This document shows, piece after piece, positions 8,767 to 17,364 of a stretch of 64,000 nucleotides of DNA (the first letter of the stretch is position 1; every line of letters begins with the position of its first letter). The translations under genes were made by a program, and so were the position numbers. A model generated the notes under the pieces. That model was not told the origin of the DNA. It saw only the letters and a list, made by a program, of their open reading frames with translations, and did not search any database. Source of the stretch: JAPLJC01 sp052326585 (lineage in GTDB: Bacteria > Desulfobacterota > Desulfobaccia > Desulfobaccales > 0-14-0-80-60-11); NCBI GenBank assembly GCA_052326585.1, contig JBKQLU010000044.1:1-64000 (forward strand). The letters are read 5' to 3'.

Positions 8767-9651
8767 CTAAAACCTCCCGAAGAGACCGCGTGGTTTAATG
8801 AAAAGTATCAGGATGAGCACGAAAAAAGCCGGCAGGGTGGTGTAAGAGGGCGATATGAGGTAGGCGGTAATAGTCCCCAAATACCCTATGATATAAGAGG
8901 CGAAAAAGGAGCCGGTAATACTGCCCAAGCCGCCCAGCACCACTATCGAAAAGGCCAAGCCGGTCAAATCCGGGACCGATGAGGCCGAGGCGCCCAAGAA
9001 AGAAGCAAGCAACACCCCCGAAACCCCGGTAAGCAAACCGTAGATGCCCCACAGGAGAATATAGACCTTCTTCAGTTCGACGCCCATGAGGGCCAGTCCG
9101 GTATGACTCATGGAGGCGGCTAACAGCAGTTTTCCCGTCTTGGTGCGATTAATCAGAAGGTAGAGCAAACCTATGATAGCTAAAGAAGCCAGGGCCAGGA
9201 TAACTTCGTTATAAGTGATGCTTATGTTGGAGATACGCACCACCCCGGGAGTGAAGGGCGCAATGACAATGGGGGTCGATCCGAAGGTGTAGTCCAGCAG
9301 ACCCTGGATTATCATGGAGCAGAGAAGGGTCGCGGTCAGGATGAAGACCTCCTTTTCTTCTTTGGGGATCTTCTTGGATCGGTCCAGCGGATGCACCACC
9401 AGAAAGAAGAGTAGATAAGAAAAGATTACCGCGGAGAGGACGCCAAGGGCTATGCCGGCTGCTAGAGGCAACTTAAAGGCACTGATGAAAAACCAGGCGA
9501 CCATCGCCGACAGCACCAGAAAGGCGCCATGGGCGAGGTTCAAGATGCCCGCGGTGCCGAATATGAGGGAAAAGCCGACGGCGCCCAGCGCATAAATAGA
9601 GCTGATGATAAAGCCATTAATCAATATCTGGAAGGCAACCTGCATGGGCAT
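8767..9651 (-). CDS. LivH-type ABC transporter permease
   Basis: Permease of 294 aa with the LivH hallmark segments GAVGFSLIFGTAGILNLAHG near the N terminus and LGGLGSITGSFFASYIIG near the C terminus. It is translated just before livM in the same operon. A long hairpin separates it from the binding-protein gene upstream, which could lower permease expression relative to the binding protein. Confidence 0.92.
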   Translation of the reverse strand: MPMQVAFQILINGFIISSIYALGAVGFSLIFGTAGILNLAHGAFLVLSAMVAWFFISAFKLPLAAGIALGVLSAVIFSYLLFFLVVHPLDRSKKIPKEEKEVFILTATLLCSMIIQGLLDYTFGSTPIVIAPFTPGVVRISNISITYNEVILALASLAIIGLLYLLINRTKTGKLLLAASMSHTGLALMGVELKKVYILLWGIYGLLTGVSGVLLASFLGASASSVPDLTGLAFSIVVLGGLGSITGSFFASYIIGYLGTITAYLISPSYTTLPAFFVLILILFIKPRGLFGRF

Positions 9652-9805
9652 CTCTTCATTATGTGGGGTAGAGGTGGAGGCAATAACATTAAGAGTGTCG
9701 CAAGTGGCTGAGGTGAAGATGCCCGGAACGGAGCGAAAGGTTCAGCGCCGCCATGATCTTTCGGGCCGATGGCTGGGCCAGAGATGATCACGGGCCCATG
9801 CAGAC

Positions 9806-9853
9806 GACAGGCTTACGGTTGCGGGGTTGGGAGTTCGTCAAACCGTAAGCCTG
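9806..9853 (-). other. 14-bp perfect inverted repeat between binding-protein and permease genes
   Basis: ACAGGCTTACGGTT (9806-9819) and AACCGTAAGCCTGT (9840-9853), 20-base loop, flanked by GGGCC/GGCCC. There is no T-run. It lies in the 240-base gap between the livK-like and livH-like genes, where a 3'-stabilising hairpin is often found in ABC operons. Nothing else is seen in that gap. Confidence 0.7.
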
Positions 9854-9891
9854 TGGCCCAATCGAGACCAACCGGTCCAGATTTAGATGAA

Positions 9892-11127
9892 CTATTTTTT
9901 CTGCACAAAACTGGGGATGATTAAGGAACCCGTGGCCGCCTCCTGGGGCCAGACCGTCACCAGTTGCCCCTTTTGCCATTGCAGCAGCACGCCCATCCCC
10001 AGGCCCTTGCCGAATTTGATGCCGTGGGCAAAGGGGCTCTCCCGGTCATAGAACTCGATATTGCCGATGACGCCGGTATCATGGGTCTCCTCCAGAGCCT
10101 TGATCAAGGCCTCGGTTTCGGTGGATTTGGCCTTCTCCATGGCTTCTTTCAAGACGTAGATGGCATCATAAGTGGTGTAACCGGCGTATGCCGGGCTGAT
10201 GTTGAAGGCCTTCTCATAGGCCTTCACGAAGGGGATCGTTTTGGGGGTGATGGGGCTGGGCGAACCTTCGGCTTGCGTGATAATTCCCTCGGTGGCGCCG
10301 TTGGTCTTTTCCCAGAAATCCGTGGTGCTGGCCTGGGCGTCCACCCCGGCAATCAGCAGGGGGATCTGTTGTTCATGCCACTGCACCGTCGGCTTCAGTC
10401 CCACATGGGCCCAGCCGGTGATGAGGACATCGGGATGTTCTTTCTCGATGGTCGCGAAAATCGGGGTAAAATCGTTGGTGTCGGGGGAAAAGCGCATATG
10501 GCCGACAACCTTTAGGCCGGAGGTGGGCAAACATTTTAGATACTCGTCGTCGAGAGGCTCGGTCCAGGCGGCATTTTCACTGGCCACAAAGGCCGTCTTA
10601 TATCCCAGCTTTTTGACCAGGTCATCCTGGGCAAAGCTGCAGACCATTTGCGCCATCTCGATGGCGTTGTATTTCAGTTGAAAGACGTACTTGTTGGCAT
10701 TGTAGTCGTCATGCACCAATTGGGTTATTTTGGGGGAGGCGGCGCCGGTGGTAATATAAATGGTATGCAAGCGGGCGGACCAGGGCGCCAGGGATAAGGC
10801 TACCTCGCTGATCCAACTGCCCACCACTGCGACGGCATGATCGTTATAAACCGCCCTTTGGAAATCTTGAACCGCTTCCGCAGACTTAACCTGGTCATCG
10901 TAGACAGTCAGCTTTATCGGCCGTCCATCGATGCCGCCTTTGGCATTAATCTCCTCGACCGCAAGCTGCGCCCCATTTACTATGGCCTTGCCGACCAGCG
11001 TGGCCGATTCAGCGATAATGGCGATGTTAATGGGCTCTGCGGCCGGCGCGGCTGGAACTGAACCGAGACAGGAGAAGAGAATGCCCAAGACCATAAAAAC
11101 CAGCGACTTTCTAGCCCAAGTCCTCAT
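9892..11127 (-). CDS. Branched-chain amino acid-type ABC substrate-binding protein
   Basis: Periplasmic binding protein of 411 aa, type I fold. The signal peptide (MRTWARKSLVFMVLGILFSC, cleaved near PAAPAAE) is followed by INIAIIAESATLVGKAIVNG and AQLAVEEINAKGGIDGRPI, the LivK-family opening. It has a good AGGAGG ribosome site. First gene of the importer operon, with the promoter about 270 bases upstream. The ligand is unknown; Liv-type binders also take aromatic or short-chain acids. Confidence 0.9.
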   Translation of the reverse strand: MRTWARKSLVFMVLGILFSCLGSVPAAPAAEPINIAIIAESATLVGKAIVNGAQLAVEEINAKGGIDGRPIKLTVYDDQVKSAEAVQDFQRAVYNDHAVAVVGSWISEVALSLAPWSARLHTIYITTGAASPKITQLVHDDYNANKYVFQLKYNAIEMAQMVCSFAQDDLVKKLGYKTAFVASENAAWTEPLDDEYLKCLPTSGLKVVGHMRFSPDTNDFTPIFATIEKEHPDVLITGWAHVGLKPTVQWHEQQIPLLIAGVDAQASTTDFWEKTNGATEGIITQAEGSPSPITPKTIPFVKAYEKAFNISPAYAGYTTYDAIYVLKEAMEKAKSTETEALIKALEETHDTGVIGNIEFYDRESPFAHGIKFGKGLGMGVLLQWQKGQLVTVWPQEAATGSLIIPSFVQKK

Positions 11128-11368
11128 ATAAGCCTCCTTTACCAGGACTGGTTAAGAGTAGATTTTAAAAAACCGCTCGACTAGTTCTCCCGGCGGACTT
11201 GGAGCTTAATCCGGATTCCGCCCGCAGCGCCTGCACCTCCGATTACTTTCGGACAACTGGCAGCCGTGGTCAGAGGGTGCTTGGCCGTCGAACTGGCGAT
11301 GGGGGAACCGGGATAAGTATCGGGCAGCCTCAAATCCGGGGCGGTCCAGGCCTGGCAACTGGCTCATA

Positions 11369-11430
11369 GTTCATAATATGAACGCCGGTTCTTTATTTGA
11401 TTAATAGACGAAGGGGTTTCTCCTTGTCAA
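11369..11430 (-). promoter_or_regulatory. Promoter with GTTCAT palindrome operator for the Liv-type importer
   Basis: On the minus strand: TTGACA (11425-11430), 18-base spacer, TATTAA (11401-11406), and just downstream GTTCATAATATGAAC (11369-11383), an almost perfect dyad. The same arrangement and flanking sequence occur at 13659-13720. The operator would sit at about +12 to +26, a position suited to repression. Confidence 0.75.
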
Positions 11431-11502
11431 GGAAATCTTTGCCGTTTTCCTAAAGGCGCGATAACCCAAATTCCCCGGCTGACACCGTTCCTGCCCCGCC
11501 CC

Positions 11503-12147
11503 TCAATAACCCAAATCCTCGCCCACCAGTTTGACGTGGAGGCGGTCTTCAAAGCGCTGGCCCTCAATGATCGTCCATATATTACACAGCCGCCCCGGAC
11601 TGCGGCAGTCCTGGCAGCGGCCGGTTTCGGCGCAGGGAGTTTCCCGGTTGAGGCGGATGGCATTGATAGGGGCCGCCAGGTCTTTGACCCGGGCCATGGC
11701 GCTATCCAGATCGGGAGCCACTTTGTTCAGACCCACCACCAGGATGACCTTATCCGGCCCGAAACACATGGCGGCCACCCGGTTGCCGGTGGCATCGAGA
11801 TTGACCAGTTTGCCGTCCATGGTCAGGGCATTGCTGCTGGCAATCATGTAATCGGCCAGCAAGCCTCGCCGCAGCAGGGCGTGGGCCTCCGCCGGGCTGA
11901 GCCCGGGGATGAAAGGATTAATTATTTCTACCCCCTTCCTCAGGGCCAGCGCCTCCCAGAGCCCCATCTCCACCAGGGACATGGAGCCGCAGCGGCTCAC
12001 CGTGGCGCCCTCCGGAATCATGGCGACGACTTCTTCCCGGGCCTGGGCGGCGGTGGGGGCATAGCTGGCCGCCATCCTTCTTTTGGTCAGTTGCTTGATC
12101 AGGTGTTCAGCCAGTTTTTCCCGGAACTTGATCTGATGGGCGTCCAT
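11503..12147 (-). CDS. LUD domain (LutC/YkgG-like) protein
   Basis: Protein of 214 aa with the LUD fold: EGATVSRCGSMSLVEMGLW, ASSNALTMDGKLVNLDATGN and GPDKVILVVGLNKV. The family includes LutC, part of lactate oxidation, but stand-alone members are of unknown function. The C-terminal half has several Cys (CAETGRCQDCRSPGRLC) that could bind metal. It lies 9 bases after the MFS gene in the same operon, so it may process the transported acid. Confidence 0.85.
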   Translation of the reverse strand: MDAHQIKFREKLAEHLIKQLTKRRMAASYAPTAAQAREEVVAMIPEGATVSRCGSMSLVEMGLWEALALRKGVEIINPFIPGLSPAEAHALLRRGLLADYMIASSNALTMDGKLVNLDATGNRVAAMCFGPDKVILVVGLNKVAPDLDSAMARVKDLAAPINAIRLNRETPCAETGRCQDCRSPGRLCNIWTIIEGQRFEDRLHVKLVGEDLGY

Positions 12148-12156
12148 GGAATCTCC

Positions 12157-13365
12157 TCAGGAGGTGCTCTCCGTTTCAACTGCCACGCAGATTTCATCGC
12201 TCGCCAGGGCCAGACGCGAGCTACAGATGCCGGCCACTACCGAAATGACCCCCATGACGAAGAAGCCGGCCATAAACGTGCCGCTGATATCCACCAGTTT
12301 GCCGATAATGGGGGGCAGCGCCATAACCCCAAATGATCCCCAGGTATTGACGAATCCCATGGCCAGACCAGGGTTGACCGGGCAGCTATCCTTGGCCCCG
12401 TTGAAGATCCCGGCAAAAGGCAAGCCGGCCATCATGCCGGTAAAGATGATTGCCAAAAGAGCCATGAGCACCCAGGCCGACAGCCCGATCAGGATATAGC
12501 CCAGGCCCAGCCCGATGCCCGAGTAAATTAACAGCTTTTTCGAGGTAAGAAAACCATGATCCAGGATATAGCCCCCCAAGGGGCGGGAGAAGATTCCCAA
12601 CAGCAGCACAACTGAGCCGATCATGCCGGCGGTGGTCGGCACCAGGTGCAGGCTCTTGATTAATAGCGTATTAACCCAGACGCCAGCCGAAATGATGGTG
12701 CCGAAACTGGCCAGTTGCGCCAGAGAAAGAATCCAGATATTGCGGCTGCCTATGACTTTGCCCCATTCAATTTTGGCTACCTTCCCGGTGATGGGGGTTT
12801 TGGGGGCGAAAAACAACCAAAAGACGAAGAAGACCGCGGCCAGGCCGCCGGTGATAAAGAAGACGCCGTGCCAGCCGGCGGCCTTCATCAGTTGCGGTAT
12901 GCCATAGATGACGAATCCGGCGCCCAAGAGGATCGAACCACCGTAAACCCCCTGGGCCCGCTGAATCTCCTTGCCGGCAAAAAAGGTGGGGACATAACGC
13001 AAACCGCCGACGATGGCCGAACCGGTGCCGATGCCGACGATGAATTTCCACACCAGGATCTGGGTGTAACTATTGGAAAATCCGATAAAGATATTGCCTG
13101 CGGCAATAATCAGGATACCGATGCTGCAAATGTTCTTGGCCCCGAACTTGTCGGAAAGCGCCCCGCCGGGTATCTGTAAGGCCCCGTGGGCCAAAAAGAT
13201 GGCCGTAGTAAATAATCCGGCCATGGCATAGGTTATGTTTAAATCTTTGACCAGGGTCGGCACCAGGGGGCCGTGGTTGGTATAGTTGACCGCGAGAATA
13301 AAACCCAGGAAAGAGATATAGGTTAAGGCCTTCCATCTCTGTGCCCAGAATAGTTCCATCTCCAT
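12157..13365 (-). CDS. Major facilitator superfamily transporter
   Basis: Integral membrane protein of 402 aa with about 12 hydrophobic segments. The MFS motif between helices 2 and 3 is seen as GGALSDKFGAKN. It resembles nitrate/organic-anion MFS carriers in outline, but the substrate cannot be assigned. First gene of an operon with the LUD protein. The promoter shares its operator with the Liv-type importer, which suggests the same inducer. Confidence 0.85.
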   Translation of the reverse strand: MEMELFWAQRWKALTYISFLGFILAVNYTNHGPLVPTLVKDLNITYAMAGLFTTAIFLAHGALQIPGGALSDKFGAKNICSIGILIIAAGNIFIGFSNSYTQILVWKFIVGIGTGSAIVGGLRYVPTFFAGKEIQRAQGVYGGSILLGAGFVIYGIPQLMKAAGWHGVFFITGGLAAVFFVFWLFFAPKTPITGKVAKIEWGKVIGSRNIWILSLAQLASFGTIISAGVWVNTLLIKSLHLVPTTAGMIGSVVLLLGIFSRPLGGYILDHGFLTSKKLLIYSGIGLGLGYILIGLSAWVLMALLAIIFTGMMAGLPFAGIFNGAKDSCPVNPGLAMGFVNTWGSFGVMALPPIIGKLVDISGTFMAGFFVMGVISVVAGICSSRLALASDEICVAVETESTS

Positions 13366-13658
13366 GGCTTTCCCCTTCTAATCCGAGATTATGCGGCTCA
13401 CCTTGGCCACCACAGTCGAAAAATAGTTTGCTAACCTCCCCTGCCCGGTTCAATCCGGAATAGCATTACGCTTGGTTGGAGTTAGGCCGGGCTGAGGCGA
13501 TCCCGGAAAAGAACCACCTTCGAACCTGAGAGGGAAACCGGAATAAATATTGGACAACAGAAATAGAGTGGAGACTTCCCGGGACGGTTTTCCGGACAGG
13601 GCTCCACCAAGACGGATTCCTCACATCTGGGGCGGTCCAGGCCTGGCAGCCGGTTTAG

Positions 13659-13720
13659 GTTCATATGATGAACGCCGCTTCTTTATTCGATTAATAGACG
13701 AACGAGTTTGCCCTTGTCAA
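13659..13720 (-). promoter_or_regulatory. Promoter with GTTCAT palindrome operator for the MFS-LUD operon
   Basis: On the minus strand: TTGACA (13715-13720), 18-base spacer, TATTAA (13691-13696), then GTTCATATGATGAAC (13659-13673). Spacing and flanks (GGCGGTCCAGGCCTGGCA) match the promoter at 11369-11430. Confidence 0.75.
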
Positions 13721-14347
13721 GGAAAACTTGGGTGAGATTTGCCGGTATTGGATCCAAGGGCGTCCCTGGTCTCCAGTTCAACCCGCTGGATAAACGGAAA
13801 CAAAAAAGGCAGGGCCATGACTGCCCTTGCCTTGACTATTTGCCGAGATGGAAAATCTGCTTAAGCCTTCCTGCCCCCCATCCTACCAGACCCAGGATGC
13901 AGGAACCGAAGAGAAGCAGAGAGGGGGGAGAGGAACGGTACAGGCGTCTCGCACCAAGAACATGAGGCCGTTCTAGTCCTCGTCGGGAGATAAGTTATAT
14001 AAATATCATTTTTATATGAATAAGTTACCCTATAATTAATAACTGCAGGAAAAATATCTTGACAGTAGAAATTGATGTGTTATAAGATTTTTTTAAATCA
14101 TGCAGTGTGTTAACTTCTTACACTCTGCGTAATACACCCCATGAAAATGCAAAACAGATAACAGTGAGGTAGATGAGCCTAAGATTTTCACCTTAGAAGG
14201 CAGTTGAAAAATTAGCTAATGTAGGTCGCGTTTGGCCACAAAAGATGCTGAAATCTGGACCGATAAAGCTTGGCAAGGAAAGTCACGGAGATGTCGCTCT
14301 CGGAAGTGGTAATGGACCGTCAACCCTTACGCAAAGGAAGGAGAATT
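13721..14347. other. Intergenic region before the Grd-like operon
   Basis: About 630 bases without a convincing gene. The left part holds a possible hairpin, GGCAGGGCCATGACTGCCCT (13811-13830). The right part (13980-14200) is markedly AT-rich, unlike the surroundings, and contains the promoter described separately and an imperfect dyad AGTGT...ACACT near 14105-14125. Confidence 0.5.
14059..14086 (+). promoter_or_regulatory. Sigma-70-type promoter upstream of the Grd-like operon
   Basis: TTGACA (14059-14064), 16-base spacer, TATAAG (14081-14086), in an AT-rich stretch. The next gene with a good ribosome site starts at 14348. Confidence 0.65.
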
Positions 14348-14533
14348 ATGGCAGCGAGGACAGGTGAGAAGGCCGGTGCAGATCCGAAGTTTCAAGACAT
14401 GTTGCTGCAGGCCGGCTTTGAGTTGGGTTTTCTGGACCTGCAGGCCATCAAGTATTGGTGGGATTCGGATTTCGAGAGTGTTGCAGAAGTCTCGAAACAC
14501 GGGGGTGCACAAGCATGGCACGCTTGGAATTAG
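14348..14533 (+). CDS. Small hypothetical protein before the GrdE-like gene
   Basis: Open frame of 61 codons behind a strong GGAAGGAG site. Its last 19 bases overlap the start of the GrdE-like gene, as expected for translational coupling. The peptide (MAARTGEKAGADPKFQDMLL at the start) has no motif I recognise and no signal peptide. It may be a real accessory protein or a coupling leader. Confidence 0.45.
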   Translation: MAARTGEKAGADPKFQDMLLQAGFELGFLDLQAIKYWWDSDFESVAEVSKHGGAQAWHAWN

Positions 14534-15786
14534 GTTCCTTTATTGTCCGGTCCGCCCGATTCGGAGACCGGACAGCTTATCGTGACGGCGTTCTCACCAT
14601 CGAGGATAAGGCGATACGAAGCCTGATCCTCCAGGACGGGCGAATCAAGGATGTTCAGCTCCACCTGGTATTCCCCGGGGATTCTGTCCGGGTAATCCGG
14701 GTATTGGATGCCATCGAACCGCTCTTTAAAGTGAGCGGTCCATCCTGTGCCTTCCCGGGATTCAATGGTCCGCCGCGCACCTGCGGCTCCGGCCGCACCC
14801 ACCGCCTCGAAGGTTTCACAGTAGTGGAGGTGGGGGACTTCCCTTTCCCGGCCAGCGGAGTTCATGCCTTTGAAGAAGGCATCATCGAGATGTCCGGACC
14901 TGGTGCGGTTTATAGTGGCTGCTCCGATCGGGTCAACCTGTTGCTGGAATTTGTGCCGGGAGAGGCCTCCACTAATATGGAGTACGATGATGCCCTGCGT
15001 CGCGCCGCGCTGCGGGTGGCCGACTATTTGGCAGGGGCGACCCGGGAACTCACTCCTCCGCAAATGGAAATTTTCGGACTTGACCAAGAGACTGCGGGCC
15101 TGCCGCGGATTGTCTGGGTGCATCAGGTTCGGGCTCAGGGGCCGATGCTCCAGACCCATGTTTATGGCCACGAGTTCAGCGGCTGCCTGCCCACCATCCT
15201 GCATCCCAACGAAATGCTGGATGGAGCCGTCATTGGCTCAAATTACAAGATCGGCACCCGGACGCCTACTTTTCGGCATACCTGGCACCCCTCCCTCGTC
15301 GCCCTTTACCAGAGGCATGGCAAGGAGCTCAACTTCGGGGGGGTGATCATTTCCCGGGGCCACCATGAGACCGAATTTCTGAAGGAACGTTCGGCCCAGT
15401 TTGTAGCCAAGCTGGCAGGCATGCTCGGCGCGGACGGGGCTCTGTGCACCTACGAAGCGACCGGTAATACCCATATAGATTTCATGCTGACCGTCCAGGC
15501 CCTCGAAAAGACAGGGATTACCACCGGGATTGTCGTCCACGAGTACGGCGGGCCCGAAGGCAGGGACATTCCCCTGGTCGACTTCGTGCCCGAAGCCGTG
15601 GCCATGGCCAGCAGCGGGGGGATCGACCGGCGGCTGCAACTCCCACCCGTCGCCCGGGTGATTGGGGGAACCCACCTGGCGCACCGGGGCGAGCCAGCCC
15701 AGGGGGAACTCGATCTGCCGCTTCAGGAACTCTATGCCGCGACCATCGAGACCAACCAGCGCGGCGTTACGGCACAGGAGTATTGA
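14515..15786 (+). CDS. Glycine/sarcosine/betaine reductase component B, alpha/beta subunit-like (GrdE family)
   Basis: Protein of 423 aa resembling the GrdE proprotein: MARLELGSFIV at the start, PTILHPNEMLDGAV near 226-239, LYQRHGKELNF near 264-274, and LPPVARVIGG near the C terminus. Known GrdE proteins self-cleave at a Cys near residue 242 to make a catalytic pyruvoyl group. By position the equivalent here is Gly247 (followed by Thr248), so the usual cofactor may not form. Start chosen at 14515 because MARLELG matches the family N terminus. The stop is two bases before the ATG of the selenoprotein partner. Confidence 0.85.
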   Translation: MARLELGSFIVRSARFGDRTAYRDGVLTIEDKAIRSLILQDGRIKDVQLHLVFPGDSVRVIRVLDAIEPLFKVSGPSCAFPGFNGPPRTCGSGRTHRLEGFTVVEVGDFPFPASGVHAFEEGIIEMSGPGAVYSGCSDRVNLLLEFVPGEASTNMEYDDALRRAALRVADYLAGATRELTPPQMEIFGLDQETAGLPRIVWVHQVRAQGPMLQTHVYGHEFSGCLPTILHPNEMLDGAVIGSNYKIGTRTPTFRHTWHPSLVALYQRHGKELNFGGVIISRGHHETEFLKERSAQFVAKLAGMLGADGALCTYEATGNTHIDFMLTVQALEKTGITTGIVVHEYGGPEGRDIPLVDFVPEAVAMASSGGIDRRLQLPPVARVIGGTHLAHRGEPAQGELDLPLQELYAATIETNQRGVTAQEY

Positions 15787-15788
15787 TC

Positions 15789-17096
15789 ATGCGCATTGTC
15801 CATTATCTGAATCAGTTTTTTGGCGGGATTGGCGGCGAAGACAAAGCGGACTTCCCTCCCCAAGCCAGGCCCGGAGCAATCGGTCCTGGCCAGGCCCTCC
15901 AGCACGCCCTGGGCGAGGAAGCCGAGATCGTGGGTACGGTGATCTGCGGAGACGGCCTCTTTGCTGACCACCTGGAGCAGACTGCTGCCGCGGTTCTCAA
16001 GCTGATCGCCGGATTTGCCCCCGACGTGGTTATTGCCGGGCCCGCCTTCAATTCCGGGCGCTACGGCCTGGCCTGCGGCCGGGTCTGCGCCGACGTGGTA
16101 AATCATCTCGGCAAGCCTACGGTCACCGGGATGTTCAAGGAAAATGCCGCGGTCGAACTCTATCGGAATTTACTAATCGTGCCGACCAGCGCCTCGGCCG
16201 TCGGCATGAAAGAAGCTCTTGCCGACATGGCTCGTCTGGCCTTGAAGCTTGGGCGCGGAGAACCCCTGGGCCCCGCGGCTGCCGAGGGCTATCTGCCTCG
16301 CGGCCAGCGGGTCAACGCGCTGGTGGCAGGATCCGCCTCCTCGAGGGCCCTCGATCTCCTCTTGGCCCGGGTAAATGGGCGTCCTTTCACCACCGAGGTC
16401 CCGCTGCCAAATTATGACAAAGTCCCCCCGCCTCCGCCGGTGCTCGATGCGGCGCGGCTGCGCCTGGCCGTGGTAACCGAGTCCGGGCTGGTCCCCAGCG
16501 GCAACCCTGACAAGCTGGAGTGGGTGCGCGCCTCAAAGTGGTTCAAGTATAGCATCGCAGGGAAGGATTCACTGAAGTCCGGTGAATACGAGGTGATCCA
16601 CGGTGGCTATGATGCGGTGCACACTCTCGCCGATCCTAACCGGATGGTCCCGGTGGACGCCCTGCGGGAACTCGTCCGGCGCGGCGAGCTCGGTGAGCTT
16701 CTGGAATCATATTACGTGACCTGCGGGAATCACGGCATATTAAGCGAGATGGCCCAGCACGCCAGGGAGATCGCCGCGGACCTGCTGGCTCAGAAGGTGG
16801 GGGCGGCCTTGCTGGTTGCCACCTGAGGGTCGGGAACTCGTAGCGGTGCTACGATGGGAAAAGAGTTGGAAAGAGCGGGCCTGCCCACAGTGACGGTAAC
16901 CAGCTTGACCGCGGTGGCGCTCAAGGTTGGCGCCAACCGCGTCCTCCGGGGGACTCGTTTCAGTTGTCCCTGCGGCAACCCGGCCCTCTCTGAAAAAGAC
17001 GAGAAGGCCTGGAGGATCAAATTCGCCAGGTCAATCATAAAAGCTCTTCAGACTAAGGTTGACGGGCCTACCCTGTTCGAACCGGAGGCCATGTGA
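15789..17096 (+). CDS. GrdB-like reductase component B selenoprotein (in-frame TGA read as selenocysteine)
   Basis: Family opening MRIVHYLNQFFGGIGGEDKA. An in-frame TGA lies at 16824-16826 (codon 346). After it the frame continues with the conserved GrdB tail GSGTRSGATMGKELERAG, ANRVLRGTRF and GNPALSEKDEK to a TGA at 17094-17096. Full length is 435 aa, as in GrdB, and the TGA is where GrdB has its Sec. A SECIS-like hairpin begins 11 bases after the TGA. The two Cys that follow Sec in classical GrdB appear as Gly and Ser here. It probably reduces a C-N bond of a glycine- or betaine-like substrate; grdA, grdC and grdD are not in the window. Confidence 0.88.
16838..16854 (+). promoter_or_regulatory. 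Bacterial SECIS-like hairpin for selenocysteine insertion
   Basis: TCGTAGC (16838-16844), loop GGT, GCTACGA (16848-16854): a perfect 7-bp stem with a G/U-containing apical loop, 11 bases downstream of the TGA codon. Bacterial SelB-binding hairpins occupy this position. Confidence 0.75.
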
Positions 17097-17350
17097 TGAT
17101 ACAGGTAGCCGCCCCTGGCGGGAAGGCCTGCCAGTTAGCACTGAGAAGCGTGCGGCGAAGACAAGGCAGATACGGGCTTGTCGTGAAGGAAGGCGCCGTA
17201 GGCCCCGGCATGGCTCTTCAAAAAGAGCTGAATGGCAAGGCTGAAATTGGAGCTACCCTAATCTGTGGCGACAATTACTTTTTCCAAGATCCTGAAAAAG
17301 GAGGAGAAGAAGGGCTCAAACTCATTGAGCTTTATCAACCGGATATATAG
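17093..17350 (+). pseudogene. Truncated, frameshifted second GrdB-like gene (relic)
   Basis: The last 50 residues or so (VKEGAVGPGMALQKELNGKA, then TLICGDNYFF and LIELYQPDI) match the N-terminal region of GrdB-type proteins. Just upstream the expected GEDKADTGL is found in a different frame (about 17151-17178), so a 1-base shift breaks the gene. The frame stops at TAG, with none of the rest of GrdB. The open frame overlaps the stop of the intact selenoprotein gene. It is most likely a remnant of a duplicated reductase subunit. Confidence 0.7.
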
Positions 17351-17364
17351 GGAAGACAGATGTT

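Noticed and set aside
16824..16826. TGA as true stop of the GrdB-like gene
   Set aside because: The downstream frame is conserved GrdB sequence and a SECIS-like hairpin follows, so selenocysteine is the better reading.
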